A stretch of 64,000 nucleotides of DNA, taken from Streptomyces sp. NBC_00239 (lineage in GTDB: Bacteria > Actinomycetota > Actinomycetes > Streptomycetales > Streptomycetaceae). The first letter of the stretch is position 1. Every line of letters begins with the position of its first letter. A program made the translations under genes and the position numbers. The stretch spans positions 2,046,001 through 2,110,000 of the forward strand of contig NZ_CP108095.1 in NCBI RefSeq assembly GCF_036194065.1, in the 5' to 3' direction. Below are positions 9,600 through 19,021 of this stretch, in pieces. A model generated the notes under the pieces. The model was not told the origin of the DNA. It did no database searches and saw only the letters and a program-made list of their open reading frames with translations.

Positions 9600-10811
9600 T
9601 CAACGGGGGGCGAGGGCGGGGGCCGGCGTGCGGTCGGCGGGCGCCGCGGGGGCGGCCTGGCGGCGGTGGGCGCGGCGCTCCAGGGTGCCGGAGAGCAGGG
9701 CCAGGGCGAGGGCTGAGGCGGCGAGGGCGGCGCCGACCCAGTTGGGGGCGGTCCAGCCGAGGCCGCCCGCGATGGCCAGCCCGCCGAGCCAGGCGGCCAG
9801 CGCGTTGCCGAGGTTGAAGGCGCCGATGTTGACGGCCGAGGCGAGGGTGGGCGCGCCGGCCGCCTGGTCGAGTACGCGCTTCTGGAGCGGCGGGACGGTG
9901 GCGAAGCCGAGGGCTCCGATCAGGGTGATCGTGACGGCCGCGGCGGCCCGGTGGTGGGCGGTGACGGTGAACAGGGCGAGGACCAGGGCGAGCGCGCCGA
10001 GCGACCCGTACAGCATGGGCATCAGGGCGCGGTCGGCGAACCGGCCGCCGACCAGGTTGCCGGCGACCATGCCCAGTCCGAAGAGGACGAGCAGCCAGGT
10101 GACGGAGGAGTCGGCGAAGCCGGCCACGTGGGTCATCATCGGCGCGATGTAGGTGACGGCGGCGAACACGCCGCCGAAGCCCAGGACGGTCATGGCCATG
10201 GCGAGGAGCACCTGGACGTTGCGGAAGGCGGCCAGTTCGTGGCGCAGCCGTACGCCTTCCGGCTTGGGCAGGTCGGGGACCAGCCGGGCGACACCGAGGA
10301 GGCCGAGCACGCCGAGCGCGGCGACGCCGAGGAAGGTGACCCGCCAGCCGGCGCTCTGGCCGATCCAGGTGCCGAGCGGGACACCCACCACGTTGGCCAC
10401 GGTGAGGCCCGTGAACATGGTGGCGATGGCGCCGGCCTTGCGGTCGGGTGCCACCAGTTCGGCGGCGACGACCGCGCCGATGCCGAAGAACGCGCCGTGC
10501 GCGAGCGAGGCGACGACCCGGCCGGCGAGCATCACCCCGAAGCCGGGGGCGAGCGCCGAGAGGACGTTGCCCGCGATGAAGAGGGCCATCAGCAGCATCA
10601 GCATCCGCTTGCGCGAGATCTTGGTGCCGAGTGCGGTCATCAGCGGGGCGCCGAGCACCACGCCGAGCGCGTAGCCGGTGACCAGGAGGCCCGCGGTGGG
10701 GACGGTGACCCCGAACTCGGCGGCCACCTCGGGGAGCAGTCCCATGATCACGAATTCGGTGGTGCCGATGCCGAAGGCGCCGATCGCCAGGGCCAGGAGC
10801 GCGAGGGGCAT
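9600..10811 (-). CDS. MFS efflux transporter
   Basis: Major facilitator protein of 403 residues and twelve helices, of the arabinose-efflux/chloramphenicol-resistance type (DHA1). The first helix reads ALAIGAFGIGTTEFVIMGLLPE, a typical opening for AraJ/YdhP-like pumps, and the loop 2-3 motif GTKISRKRM is present. ATG 10811 is chosen because the hydrophobic first helix starts there; the open frame extends 24 residues further upstream. It is divergent from a MarR regulator 149 bases away, the usual layout for a repressor controlling a drug pump. Confidence 0.87.
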   Translation of the reverse strand: MPLALLALAIGAFGIGTTEFVIMGLLPEVAAEFGVTVPTAGLLVTGYALGVVLGAPLMTALGTKISRKRMLMLLMALFIAGNVLSALAPGFGVMLAGRVVASLAHGAFFGIGAVVAAELVAPDRKAGAIATMFTGLTVANVVGVPLGTWIGQSAGWRVTFLGVAALGVLGLLGVARLVPDLPKPEGVRLRHELAAFRNVQVLLAMAMTVLGFGGVFAAVTYIAPMMTHVAGFADSSVTWLLVLFGLGMVAGNLVGGRFADRALMPMLYGSLGALALVLALFTVTAHHRAAAAVTITLIGALGFATVPPLQKRVLDQAAGAPTLASAVNIGAFNLGNALAAWLGGLAIAGGLGWTAPNWVGAALAASALALALLSGTLERRAHRRQAAPAAPADRTPAPALAPR

Positions 10812-10885
10812 GGATCTCAGCCTTATCGATTGATCGCGTCGACGGGTGGACCGCGCTGATCGCGCGCCGACCGCGTGACGCATTG

Positions 10886-10927
10886 ATTGCAGAAGCTTTT
10901 AACCTGCGACCACAATAATTGCAGACG
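10886..10927. promoter_or_regulatory. candidate MarR operator (direct repeat)
   Basis: In the divergent gap between the MFS pump and the MarR gene, ATTGCAGA(A/C)G occurs at 10886-10895 and 10918-10927. The starts are 32 bases apart, about three helical turns. The segment is AT-rich against its surroundings. The match to the divergent architecture suggests regulator binding; this is inference. Confidence 0.4.
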
Positions 10928-10960
10928 CGGGTTATTGGCAAACGCGGTAGATTGGGGGGC

Positions 10961-11404
10961 ATGACCGCCACGGACCCCGCCCTGACCGGACTCGCCCAGC
11001 GCTGGTGCGCCCTGTCCCTGCTGCACGGGCGGATCGAGAGCCACCTGGAACGCGCCCTGCAGGCCGGGCACGGGCTGAGCGTGCGCGAGTACTCGCTCCT
11101 CGACGTCCTCAGCCGGCAGCACGACGGACCCGGCGGCCACCTGCAGATGAAGCAGGTGGCGGACGCGGTGGTGCTCAGCCAGAGCGCGACCACCCGGCTC
11201 GTCACCCGGCTGGAGGACCGCGGGCTGCTGGCGCGCTACCTGTGCCCGACCGACCGCCGCGGGATCTACACCAACGTCAGCGAGGCGGGCGCCGCGCTCC
11301 TCGCCGAGGCCCGGCCCACCAACGAGGCGGCCCTGCGCGAAGCGCTGGACGCGGCCGCGGGCGAGCCCGAGCTCGCCGGACTCGTCTCCGCGCTCACCGG
11401 CTGA
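10961..11404 (+). CDS. MarR-family transcriptional regulator (divergent from MFS pump)
   Basis: Dimeric winged-helix regulator of 147 residues. The winged helix is clear: LSVREYSLLDVLS, then QVADAVVLSQSATTRLVTRLEDRGLL, then the wing CPTDRRGIYTNVS. ATG 10961 directly follows a G-rich ribosome site (GGGGGG). It is divergent from the MFS transporter and probably represses it, releasing DNA on binding a small aromatic ligand, as is usual for the family. Confidence 0.9.
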   Translation: MTATDPALTGLAQRWCALSLLHGRIESHLERALQAGHGLSVREYSLLDVLSRQHDGPGGHLQMKQVADAVVLSQSATTRLVTRLEDRGLLARYLCPTDRRGIYTNVSEAGAALLAEARPTNEAALREALDAAAGEPELAGLVSALTG

Positions 11405-11495
11405 CGCGGCGGGCGGCCGACGCGGCCCGCGGCCGCACGTCGGGGCCGGCTGCTGATGCGGCCGGTGGCGGCGCGTCGGGGTGGCGGGGCGTTAG

Positions 11496-11507
11496 TACGA
11501 TCTCGTA
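11496..11507. promoter_or_regulatory. inverted repeat TACGA-TC-TCGTA
   Basis: A 5-bp inverted repeat with a two-base spacer lies 12 bases before the GTG of the second MarR gene, inside an AT-rich island. The position fits an autoregulatory operator, or operator plus -10 region, of a leaderless or short-leader transcript. Confidence 0.4.
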
Positions 11508-11519
11508 TATTCCGACCTC

Positions 11520-11972
11520 GTGACTTCTCTTCCCGCGGTTCCGCCGCCCGCCCCGGAGCCGGCCGGATCTCCCCTGCTCGCCCTGCAACGGGCCACGCAC
11601 GTGACGCTCCAGCTGCTCGCGGCCGAGCTGTCCGCCCTGGAGCTGACCCCCTCGGAGACGAACGCGCTGGCCATCCTCGCCGACGGCCGGGCCCGTACCG
11701 TGTCCGAGCTGGGGGCCGCGGCCGGCACCCGGCCGACCACGCTGACCAGCGTGCTGGACCGGCTGGAGCGGCGCGGCCACATCTCGCGCGGCGCCCGGCC
11801 CGGCGACCGCCGGGTCGTGGTCGTAGAGCTGACCGGTTCCGGCCGGGAGGCGGCCGGCGCGGTCCGCGAGGCCGTCGCCGGCATCGAGGAGCGGGCCCTC
11901 GGCGGGCTGTCCGCGCAGGCCCTCGCCGGTTTCAACACCGCGCTGCACGCCCTCGCGGAGGTGCGCGCGTGA
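11520..11972 (+). CDS. MarR-family transcriptional regulator
   Basis: Second MarR-type winged-helix regulator, 150 residues. Core segments are LTPSETNALAILADG, TVSELGAAAGTRPTTLTSVLDRLERRGHI and the wing RGARPGDRRVVVVELT. The GTG at 11520 lies close downstream of an inverted repeat. Its stop overlaps the next start (GTGA), so it is translationally coupled to the following small gene, which may be its target. Confidence 0.88.
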   Translation: MTSLPAVPPPAPEPAGSPLLALQRATHVTLQLLAAELSALELTPSETNALAILADGRARTVSELGAAAGTRPTTLTSVLDRLERRGHISRGARPGDRRVVVVELTGSGREAAGAVREAVAGIEERALGGLSAQALAGFNTALHALAEVRA

Positions 11973-12400
11973 ACGGGACGACCACCTTCGAGGAGCTGCT
12001 GGCCGGGGTCACCGCGGACGCGGGCCGGTTCGGGCACCGCGAGCACGTCCGGCTGACCTGGCTGGCCGTACGCCGCCTGGGCATGCCCGCCGCGGTCGAC
12101 TTCGTCGGCGAGGGCATCCGGCGCACTGCCGCGGGCGCGGGCGCGCCGGGCAAGTTCCACGTCACCATGACGCGGGCCTGGGTGGAGCTGGTGGCGCACC
12201 ACGTGCTGCTGGACCGCGAGGCCGGGTTCTCCGACTACGCCGCGTTCGACGACTCCGCGGAGTTCGCCGAGCGCCATCCCGAACTCCTCGACCGGGCGCT
12301 GCTGACCCGCTTCTACCGGGCGGACACGCTCGCCGGCGAAGCCGCCCGCACCGGCTGGGTGGAACCCGACCTGGCACCGCTCCCCCACCTCACCGACTGA
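11969..12400 (+). CDS. conserved hypothetical protein coupled to MarR
   Basis: Protein of 143 residues starting at a GTG that overlaps the MarR stop codon. It contains FGHREHVRLTWLAVRRLG, the conserved His/Arg-rich opening of a family of small bacterial proteins of unknown function. Further His and aromatic residues follow (FHVTMTRAWVELVAHH). No signal peptide or membrane segment is seen. Being in the same unit, it is probably controlled by the MarR regulator. Confidence 0.75.
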   Translation: MNGTTTFEELLAGVTADAGRFGHREHVRLTWLAVRRLGMPAAVDFVGEGIRRTAAGAGAPGKFHVTMTRAWVELVAHHVLLDREAGFSDYAAFDDSAEFAERHPELLDRALLTRFYRADTLAGEAARTGWVEPDLAPLPHLTD

Positions 12401-12500
12401 CGGGCCGGCGCCCCGGCGCCCCGGCGGCGCGGCGGCGCGGCAGCCGACCTGCCGGCACCTCGGTGACCCGCCCGCCCCACCCCACCGACTGACGGGCCGG
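12391..12500 (+). repeat. 18-bp direct repeat
   Basis: CACCGACTGACGGGCCGG occurs at 12391-12408, spanning the stop codon of the preceding gene, and again at 12483-12500. It looks like a small duplication of the gene end. The rest of the gap to cobL is GC-rich with no gene seen. Confidence 0.85.
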
Positions 12501-12619
12501 ACCTGCGCGGACAGGGCCGGGGCACCCGCGGACGGTGATCTCCCGGGCCCCCCGGCAGGGGCACGGAGGGGGCCAGTAGAGTGCGGATCCATCCCCTCCC
12601 GATCCCGAGGTACCCGGCA

Positions 12620-13873
12620 GTGAGCACCATGGTCCCCCCGTCCCCCCCGGCCTTCGTCGTCGGGATCGGCGCAGACGGGTGGCCGGGGCTGTCCCCCACC
12701 GCCCGGCAGGCACTCGGCGAGGCCGAGGTCCTCATCGGCGGCCCCCGCCAGCTCGACCTGCTTCCCGTACGCGAGTGCCCGGGCGAGCGGGTCGGCTGGC
12801 CGTCGCCGCTGCGTCCCGCCGTGCCCCGGCTGCTCGCGGAGCACGCCGGCCGCCGGATCGCCGTACTGGCCAGCGGCGACCCGATGTTCTACGGGATCGG
12901 GCGGGCGCTCAGCGAGGAGCTGGGCCCCGCGCGGCTGCGGGTGCTGCCGCACCCGTCCTCCGTCTCGTACGCGTGCGCCCGGCTGGGCTGGCCCGCCGAG
13001 GACACCGAGGTGGTCACGCTGGTCGGCCGCCCGGCGGCCCGGCTCGCCGCGGCCCTGCACCACGGCCGGCGGCTGCTGGTGCTCAGCGCGGGCGCGGACA
13101 CCCCGCGCGTGGTGGCGGAACTGCTGCGCGAACGCGGCTTCGGCCCCAGCCCGATGACCGTGCTGGAGCAACTGGGCTCCGAGCGCGAGGACGCGCACAC
13201 CGGTACCGCGGCCGACTGGGCGCATCCGGCGGGCGACCCGCTGAACGTGATCGCCGTCGAGTGCCGCCGGGCCGACGGCGCGCTGCGACTGGCCGCGGCG
13301 CCCGGCCTGCCCGACGCCGCCTACGAGCACGACGGGCAGCTCACCAAGCACCACGTGCGGGCGGTGACGCTGAGCGCGCTCGCCCCCGCCCCCGGCGAGC
13401 TGCTGTGGGACGTCGGCGGCGGTTCCGGCTCGATCGCGATCGAGTGGATGCGCACGCACCCGTCCTGCCGGGCGTTCACCGTCGAGCGCGACGCCGTACG
13501 GGCCGACCGGATCGGCCGCAACGCGGACCGCCTCGGGGTGCCCGGGCTCCGGGTCGTACGGGGCGCCGCGCCGGGCGCGCTCGCCGGACTCCCGTCCCCC
13601 GACGCCGTGTTCATCGGCGGCGGACTGACCGCGCCGGGTCTTCTGGAGGCCTGCTGGGACGCGCTCCCGGTCGGCGGCCGGCTGGTCGCGAACACCGTGA
13701 CGCTGGAATCCGAGGCGCTGCTGGCCGGCTGGTACCGGCGGCACGGCGGCGAACTGGCCAAGCTGGCCGTCTCGCACGCCGTCGCGGTCGGCGGCTTCAC
13801 CGGCTGGCGGCAGGCGATGCCCATCACCCAGTGGTCCGTCACCAAGTCCCTCACGTCTGGAGAGCAAGCATGA
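12620..13873 (+). CDS. cobL: precorrin-6Y C5,15-methyltransferase (decarboxylating)
   Basis: Bifunctional cobalamin enzyme of 417 residues. The N-terminal CbiE-like methylase (about 1-205) shows VVGIGADGWPGLSPTAR and LASGDPMFYGIG. The C-terminal CbiT-like methylase (about 220-417) has the SAM-binding loop LLWDVGGGSGSIAIEWMR. It methylates C5 and C15 of the corrin ring and removes the ring C acetate carboxyl group. GTG 12620 has GAGG nine bases upstream and is preferred over GTG 12581. The stop overlaps the cobM start (ATGA), so the two are coupled. Confidence 0.95.
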   Translation: MSTMVPPSPPAFVVGIGADGWPGLSPTARQALGEAEVLIGGPRQLDLLPVRECPGERVGWPSPLRPAVPRLLAEHAGRRIAVLASGDPMFYGIGRALSEELGPARLRVLPHPSSVSYACARLGWPAEDTEVVTLVGRPAARLAAALHHGRRLLVLSAGADTPRVVAELLRERGFGPSPMTVLEQLGSEREDAHTGTAADWAHPAGDPLNVIAVECRRADGALRLAAAPGLPDAAYEHDGQLTKHHVRAVTLSALAPAPGELLWDVGGGSGSIAIEWMRTHPSCRAFTVERDAVRADRIGRNADRLGVPGLRVVRGAAPGALAGLPSPDAVFIGGGLTAPGLLEACWDALPVGGRLVANTVTLESEALLAGWYRRHGGELAKLAVSHAVAVGGFTGWRQAMPITQWSVTKSLTSGEQA

Positions 13874-14619
13874 CCGTGTACTTCATCGGAGCGGGCCCCG
13901 GCGCCGCCGACCTGATCACGGTCCGCGGCGCCCGCCGGCTCGCCGCCAGCCAGGTCTGCCTGTACGCGGGCAGCCTGGTGCCGCGCGAACTGCTGGCCGA
14001 ATGCCCCCCGGGCGCACGGCTGGTGGACACCGCGCAGCTCAACCTGGACGAGATCATCGGGGAGTTGGTACGGGCCCACGAGGCGGGTCTGGACGTGGCC
14101 CGCCTGCACTCGGGCGACCCGTCGGTCTTCAGCGCGGTCGCCGAGCAGATGCGGCGCCTGGACGCGGCCGGCGTGCCGTACGAAGTGGTGCCGGGCGTAC
14201 CGGCGTTCGCGGCGGCGGCCGCGGCCCTCAAGCGGGAACTGACGGTGCCGACGGTCGGCCAGACGGTCATCCTGACCCGGATCGCGCAGCAGGCCACGCC
14301 GATGCCGGAGGGCGAGGACCTGGCGACGCTGGGCCGCAGCGGGGCCCTGCTGGTGCTGCACCTGGCGACGCGGTACGTCGACCGGGTCGTCGACGAGCTG
14401 CTCCCGCACTACGGCGCCGACTGCCCGGCCGCGGTCGTCGCGATGGCCAGCCGCCCCGACGAACTCGTCCTGCGCGGCACGCTGGAGGACATCGCGGGCC
14501 AGGTGAAGGCGCACGGCCTGGTCCGCACGGCGGTCATCCTGGTCGGCCGGACGCTGGGCGCGGAGCAGTTCCGCGACAGCCACCTGTACTCGGCGGAACG
14601 CGACCGGCATGTCTGCTGA
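13870..14619 (+). CDS. cobM: precorrin-4 C11-methyltransferase
   Basis: SAM-dependent corrin methylase of 249 residues. It shows VYFIGAGPGAADLITVRG at the N-terminus, LHSGDPSVFSAVAEQ, the PGVPAFAAAAAALKRELTVP substrate loop and LTRIAQQATPMP. These are hallmarks of CobM/CbiF. It sits between cobL and cobK with overlaps at both ends (4 and 11 bases), so cobL-cobM-cobK form one coupled operon. Confidence 0.95.
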   Translation: MTVYFIGAGPGAADLITVRGARRLAASQVCLYAGSLVPRELLAECPPGARLVDTAQLNLDEIIGELVRAHEAGLDVARLHSGDPSVFSAVAEQMRRLDAAGVPYEVVPGVPAFAAAAAALKRELTVPTVGQTVILTRIAQQATPMPEGEDLATLGRSGALLVLHLATRYVDRVVDELLPHYGADCPAAVVAMASRPDELVLRGTLEDIAGQVKAHGLVRTAVILVGRTLGAEQFRDSHLYSAERDRHVC

Positions 14620-15535
14620 GCCCGCCGGGCCGGGCCGGCCGGGCGGGGGGACTTCCGGGGAGCCCGCGCACGTCCTGATCCTGGGCGGCACCACGGAGGC
14701 CCGACGACTGGCGGAGGCGCTGGCGCCGGGTCCGGAGCGGGTGCCCGGGCGGACTCCGGAGCGGGAGCGCGCTCCCGGGCAGGCGCCGGGGCGGGTAGCG
14801 GAGCGGGCTCCGGGGCAGGTTCCCGGGCAGGGGCCGGGGCCGACTCCCGGGCGGGCTCCGTACCGGGTGACGAGTTCGCTGGCCGGGCGGGTGGCGCGGC
14901 CGGTCCTGCCTCCCGGTGAGGTGCGGATCGGCGGCTTCGGCGGTGCCGAGGGCCTCGCGGACTGGATCCGGGAGCACCGGGTGGCCGCGGTGGTCGACGC
15001 CACGCACCCGTTCGCGGAACGGATGAGCTTCAACGCGGCGGCCGCGGCGGCCGCTTCAGCAGTTCCGCTGCTGGCGCTGCGCCGACCCGCGTGGTCGCCG
15101 GGGCCCGGCGACGTGTGGCACCGGGTCCCCGATCTGGCGGCCGCCGCGCGGGTCCTGCCGGGGCTCGGGCGGCGGGCGTTCCTCACCACCGGGCGGATGG
15201 GCCTGGCCGCGTTCGCCGGCCTGGACTCGCTCTGGTTCCTGGTGCGTTCGGTGGACGCGCCGGAGCCGCCGGTGCCGGCCCAGTGCGAAGTGCTGCTGGA
15301 CCGGGGGCCGTTCGGGCTCGACGAGGAGCGGGAGCTGCTGCGCGCGCACCGGATCGACGTGCTGGTCACCAAGGACAGCGGCGGCTCGGCCACCGCCCCC
15401 AAGCTGGCCGCGGCCCGCGAGGCCGGGATCCCCGTACTCGTCGTGGACCGGCCGCCGGTGCCGGGTGGGGTCGCGGTGGCGGAGTCCGTCGACGCGGCGC
15501 TGCACTGGCTGGCGGCGTCCCTGCCACGCCTCTGA
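14609..15535 (+). CDS. cobK: precorrin-6A reductase with low-complexity insertion
   Basis: NADPH-dependent reductase of 308 residues. Conserved parts are ILGGTTEARRLAEAL (nucleotide loop), VTSSLAGRV, VDATHPFAERMS, FLTTGRMGL and VTKDSGGS. Between the first helix and the VTSSLAGRV strand lies an extra segment of about 40 residues (about 40-83), built of repeated P-G-(R/Q) and E-R units. Normal CobK proteins pass directly between these elements, so this is a low-complexity insertion in a surface loop. The ATG overlaps cobM by 11 bases. Confidence 0.92.
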   Translation: MSAEPAGPGRPGGGTSGEPAHVLILGGTTEARRLAEALAPGPERVPGRTPERERAPGQAPGRVAERAPGQVPGQGPGPTPGRAPYRVTSSLAGRVARPVLPPGEVRIGGFGGAEGLADWIREHRVAAVVDATHPFAERMSFNAAAAAAASAVPLLALRRPAWSPGPGDVWHRVPDLAAAARVLPGLGRRAFLTTGRMGLAAFAGLDSLWFLVRSVDAPEPPVPAQCEVLLDRGPFGLDEERELLRAHRIDVLVTKDSGGSATAPKLAAAREAGIPVLVVDRPPVPGGVAVAESVDAALHWLAASLPRL

Positions 15536-15548
15536 ACCGCCACCCCCG

Positions 15549-15975
15549 CCGACGCCCTGAGGCGCAACCCCCACCCCCGCCGACACCCTGAGGTGCAACC
15601 TCCAGCCCCGCCGGCTGACCGTGGCACGCCCTCAGCTTCGCCGGCTGACCGTGACGCCCCTTCAGCCTTCCCGGCTGCCCGAGGGGCAACTTCCAGCCTC
15701 GCCGGCGTTTGAGGCACGGGCCTGGGCAGAGCCCACCCCCAGCCTCGCCGGCGTTTGAGGCGCGGGTCCGGGCAGAGCCCGGTACCCGGCGGAGCCGGGT
15801 TGTTCGTTGGGGCTCCGCCCCAAACCCCGCGCCTCAAACGCCGGCGAGGCTGGAAGTTGCCGCACGCAGCGCCGGCGAGGCTGGAGGTTGCCCCGCGGGC
15901 GTGGCGGGCGTCGCGGGCGTCGCGGGCGTTGCCGGCGAGGCTGGAGTTGCCGCCCAACGGGTCACACCAGCGGCG
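15549..15975. repeat. nested palindromic repeat cluster with a 113-bp core element
   Basis: The 476-base gap between cobK and the DUF1963-like gene has no credible gene. Its core is a 115-bp palindromic element: perfect inverted arms of 28 bases at 15739-15766 and 15826-15853, around a centre holding further hairpins (AGCCCGGTACCCGGCGG, GGGGCTCCGCCCC). Decayed arm copies flank it. To the left they read towards the centre (e.g. 15698-15717, and remnants back to 15549); to the right they are in reverse orientation (15871-15892, 15931-15952). A second full copy is at 32541-32652. The sequence resembles the dispersed CTCGCCGGCGTTTGAGG repeats seen in many Streptomyces genomes. Confidence 0.9.
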
Positions 15976-16011
15976 CCGGGCGTTGTCGGAGGCGGTGGTT
16001 AGGGTCGGGGG

Positions 16012-16680
16012 GTGAGTGACACCACCCTGTTGATCAATGGCGGCCCGGCCGCGCCGCACGCCCTCGTCACCCGCGTCGGCGGCCTGCCCCTGGCACCCGC
16101 CGGCACCACGTGGCCCACCTGCACGGCCTGTTCGGGACCGCTCCGGTTCATCGCGCAGATCGTCCTCGACGGCGACCGCGGGGTCCTCTCCGTCTTCATG
16201 TGCGGCAACGACCCGGGGCAGTGCGAGGAGTGGAGCGCCACCGGCGGCGGGAACCGGGCGTACCTCTTCCCGTCCGCCGGACTCGTACCGCTCCCGCTGC
16301 CCGCCCTCCCCGCGGACCCCGCCGCCGACCCCGACGAGGGCGACGAGGTGGACCCGGACGACGACGTACGGCAGTTGGGGGCCGTACGGACCGTCGAGCG
16401 GGTGGCGGTCGCCGGTTCCGGTTACCGGCAGGCGGCCAAGGCGTGGTCGGAGCGGACCGGCCGCGCCCGGAACGAGATCCTCGGACAGCTCGGCGGCGTC
16501 CCCGACTGGCTCCAGTACGACGAGACGCCCGACTGCCCCGGCTGCGGCCTGGCGATGGCGCACGTGGCCACCCTGGAGGAGGGTCCGGACCACGTCACCG
16601 CCCCCAACTTCGGTTCGGGCAGCGCCTATGCGCACGCTTGCGAACCCTGCGGCCGGGCGGCGTTCCTCTGGCAGTGCTGA
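16012..16680 (+). CDS. DUF1963-like protein with paired cysteines
   Basis: Protein of 222 residues. The N-terminus GGLPLAPAGTTWPTCTACSG and PLRFIAQIVLD resembles the YwqG/DUF1963 fold. There are four cysteine clusters (CTAC, C-x6-C, CPGC, CEPC), suggesting bound zinc. An acidic linker lies mid-protein (DEGDEVDPDDD). Function unknown. The GTG start follows the G-rich GGTCGGGG. It lies between two arms of the cobalamin cluster but shows no link to that pathway. Confidence 0.72.
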   Translation: MSDTTLLINGGPAAPHALVTRVGGLPLAPAGTTWPTCTACSGPLRFIAQIVLDGDRGVLSVFMCGNDPGQCEEWSATGGGNRAYLFPSAGLVPLPLPALPADPAADPDEGDEVDPDDDVRQLGAVRTVERVAVAGSGYRQAAKAWSERTGRARNEILGQLGGVPDWLQYDETPDCPGCGLAMAHVATLEEGPDHVTAPNFGSGSAYAHACEPCGRAAFLWQC

Positions 16681-16793
16681 CACCGGCCGCGGCAGGCGGC
16701 GCCGACGACCGGCCGAGCGCCGAGCGCCGGGTGCCGGGCGCCGGGCGGTAGCGCGTACCGCCCGGCACCCGGCACCGGCAACCGGTCCGCGGC

Positions 16794-18377
16794 TCAGGCC
16801 TCCGGGTAGCGCCGCGGCGTCCAGGTGACCCTGGTGCCGTCGCCGCGCTCGGTGACCTGCGTCTGCGAGGAACCGATCAGCAGCAGCGTGCGCATGTCCA
16901 CCTCGGCCGGCTCCAGCGTGGCCAGCGTGACGATCCGCACCGACTGCTCCGGGCCTCCGACGTCCCGGGCGACGACCACCGGGGTCTGCGGCGGCCGCAG
17001 TTCCAGCAGCAGGTCGCGGGCCTTCTCCACCTGCCAGGTCCGGCTGCGCGAGCCCGGGTTGTACAGGGCGAGCACCAGGTCCGCGCGGGCCGCCGCGGCC
17101 AGCCGCTCCGCGATGACCTCCCACGGCTTGAGGCGGTCCGAGAGCGAGATCGTCGCGTAGTCGTGGCCGAGCGGGGCGCCGGCCGCGGCGGCCGCCGCGT
17201 TGGCCGCCGTCACACCGGGCAGCACCCGTACCGGCACGTCGCGGTACGCGTCCTGCGCGGCCACCTCCAGCACGGCGGTGGCCATCGCGAACACGCCCGG
17301 GTCGCCGCCGGAGACCACGGCGACCCGCTGCCCGCGGCGGGCCAGGTCGAGCGCGTACTCGGCGCGCTCGGACTCCACCTTGTTGTCGGAGCCGTGGCGG
17401 ACCTGTCCGGGCCGCTTCGGCACCCGGTCCAGGTACGTCGTGTAGCCGATGAGCACCTCGGCGTCGGCCAGCGCCCGACGGGTCTCCGGGGTCAGCCACA
17501 GCGGACCGGCCGGCCCGGTGCCGACGACCACCACTTCGCCGCGGGCCGCGTCGGCCGAACGGGCGGGCGCGGAGCCGGGGTTGCCGATCCGGCTGGGCAG
17601 CACCGCGACCGCGAAGTAGGGGACGGACTCGGGGTCGGTGTCCGCCAGCATGCCGGTGCGCTCGCCCGCCATGGTGGCGCGCTCCACGTACCGGGCCTCC
17701 GGCAGCCGGCCGGAGTCGGCCATGGCCTGCCGTACGGCGGGGAAGGTGCGGCCGAGCTTCATCACCACGGCCGAGTCGGTCGCGGCCAGGCGGGCGGTGA
17801 GCTCCTCCTGCGGCAGCGTGCCGGGCAGGATCGTCAGCACCTCCTCGCCCTCGACGAGCGGGGTCTGCAGGCGGGCGGCGGCGGCGCTGACGGAGGTGAC
17901 CCCGGGGATCACCTCGGTCGCGTACCGGTCCGCGAGCCGCTTGTGCATGTGCATGTACGAGCCGTAGAAGAGCGGGTCGCCCTCGGCGAGGACCGCGACC
18001 GTGCGTCCCGCGTCGAGGTGCACCGCCAGGCGGGCGGCGGCCTCGGCGTAGAACTCGTCCATGGCGCCCTGGTAGCCGCCGGGGTGGTCGGTGGTCTCCG
18101 TGGTCACCGGGTAGACCAGCGGCTCCTCGATGTGGTCCGCGCGCAGGTGCTTCGCCGCGATGGACCGGGCGATGGACCGGCCGTGCCGGGCGCTGTGGTA
18201 GGCGATGACGTCCGCCTCCGCGATGACCTCGACGGCGCGCAGGGTCATCAGCGACGGGTCGCCGGGGCCCAGGCCGACCCCGTACAGGCGGCCGGCGTCC
18301 CGGCTCGCTCCCCGGCCCGATTCCCGGCCGGCGTCCCGGCCCGCGTCCTGGGCGCCGCTCGTCTGACGGTCGCTCAT
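16794..18377 (-). CDS. cobIJ: fused precorrin-2 C20- / precorrin-3B C17-methyltransferase
   Basis: Fusion of two SAM-dependent corrin methylases, 527 residues. The N-terminal CobI half has [19 protein letters not shown] and [13 protein letters not shown]. The C-terminal CobJ half (from about residue 275) has [33 protein letters not shown] and [14 protein letters not shown]. CobI adds the C20 methyl and CobJ adds C17 and contracts the ring. A Gly/Arg/Asp-rich stretch of about 30 residues precedes the first domain. The ATG overlaps the cobH stop (ATGA), so it is the last gene of cobG-cobH-cobIJ. Confidence 0.95.
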   Translation of the reverse strand: MSDRQTSGAQDAGRDAGRESGRGASRDAGRLYGVGLGPGDPSLMTLRAVEVIAEADVIAYHSARHGRSIARSIAAKHLRADHIEEPLVYPVTTETTDHPGGYQGAMDEFYAEAAARLAVHLDAGRTVAVLAEGDPLFYGSYMHMHKRLADRYATEVIPGVTSVSAAAARLQTPLVEGEEVLTILPGTLPQEELTARLAATDSAVVMKLGRTFPAVRQAMADSGRLPEARYVERATMAGERTGMLADTDPESVPYFAVAVLPSRIGNPGSAPARSADAARGEVVVVGTGPAGPLWLTPETRRALADAEVLIGYTTYLDRVPKRPGQVRHGSDNKVESERAEYALDLARRGQRVAVVSGGDPGVFAMATAVLEVAAQDAYRDVPVRVLPGVTAANAAAAAAGAPLGHDYATISLSDRLKPWEVIAERLAAAARADLVLALYNPGSRSRTWQVEKARDLLLELRPPQTPVVVARDVGGPEQSVRIVTLATLEPAEVDMRTLLLIGSSQTQVTERGDGTRVTWTPRRYPEA

Positions 18378-19021
18378 TCTTCCTCGCTCGCGATCGCGTT
18401 GACGGCGGCGGCGGCGATGGCGCTGCCGCCGCGCCGGCCGCGCACGATCATGTGCTCGAGGCCGGACGGGTGGTCGGCCAGGGCGTCCTTGGACTCGGCG
18501 GCGCCGATGAAGCCGACCGGGACGCCGATGACGGCGGCCGGACGCGGGGCGCCCTCCTCGATCATCTCCAGGAGCCGGAACAGGGCGGTCGGCGCATTGC
18601 CGACGGCGACCACCGCGCCCTCCAACAGGCCGCGGTCGCGCCACAGTTCGAGGGCGGCGGCGCTGCGCGTGGTGCCCATCTTCGCGGCGAGGTCCGGCAC
18701 GGCCGGGTCGGAGAGCATGCACAGCACGTCGTTGTCGGCGGGCAGCCGCTTGCGGGTGACCCCGCTGGCCACCATCTGTACGTCGCACAGGACGGGCGCG
18801 CCGGCATGCAGGGCGGCGCGGGCGTTCAGCACGACGTCGGGGGTGTAGCCGAGGTCGCGGGTGAGGTCCGTCATTCCGCAGGCGTGGATCATGCGCACGG
18901 CGACCTGGGCCACCGAGGCGGGCAGCCCGGCGAGGTCCGCCTCGGCGCGGATCGTGGCAAAGGACTGGCGGTAGATGGCCGCGCCGTCCTTCTCGTACTC
19001 GAACACTGTGTACTCGCTCAT
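18374..19021 (-). CDS. cobH: precorrin-8X methylmutase
   Basis: Enzyme of 215 residues that moves the methyl group from C11 to C12, giving hydrogenobyrinate. Conserved segments are RMIHACGM with the catalytic His, [29 protein letters not shown] and [13 protein letters not shown]. Both ends overlap neighbours by four bases (ATGA with cobG upstream and cobIJ downstream), indicating translational coupling along the unit. Confidence 0.96.
   Translation of the reverse strand: MSEYTVFEYEKDGAAIYRQSFATIRAEADLAGLPASVAQVAVRMIHACGMTDLTRDLGYTPDVVLNARAALHAGAPVLCDVQMVASGVTRKRLPADNDVLCMLSDPAVPDLAAKMGTTRSAAALELWRDRGLLEGAVVAVGNAPTALFRLLEMIEEGAPRPAAVIGVPVGFIGAAESKDALADHPSGLEHMIVRGRRGGSAIAAAAVNAIASEEE

Noticed and set aside
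13321..17499. Long minus-strand open frame across cobL, cobM and cobK
   Set aside because: Same GC artefact: it lies opposite three genes with clear domains and shows no domain of its own.
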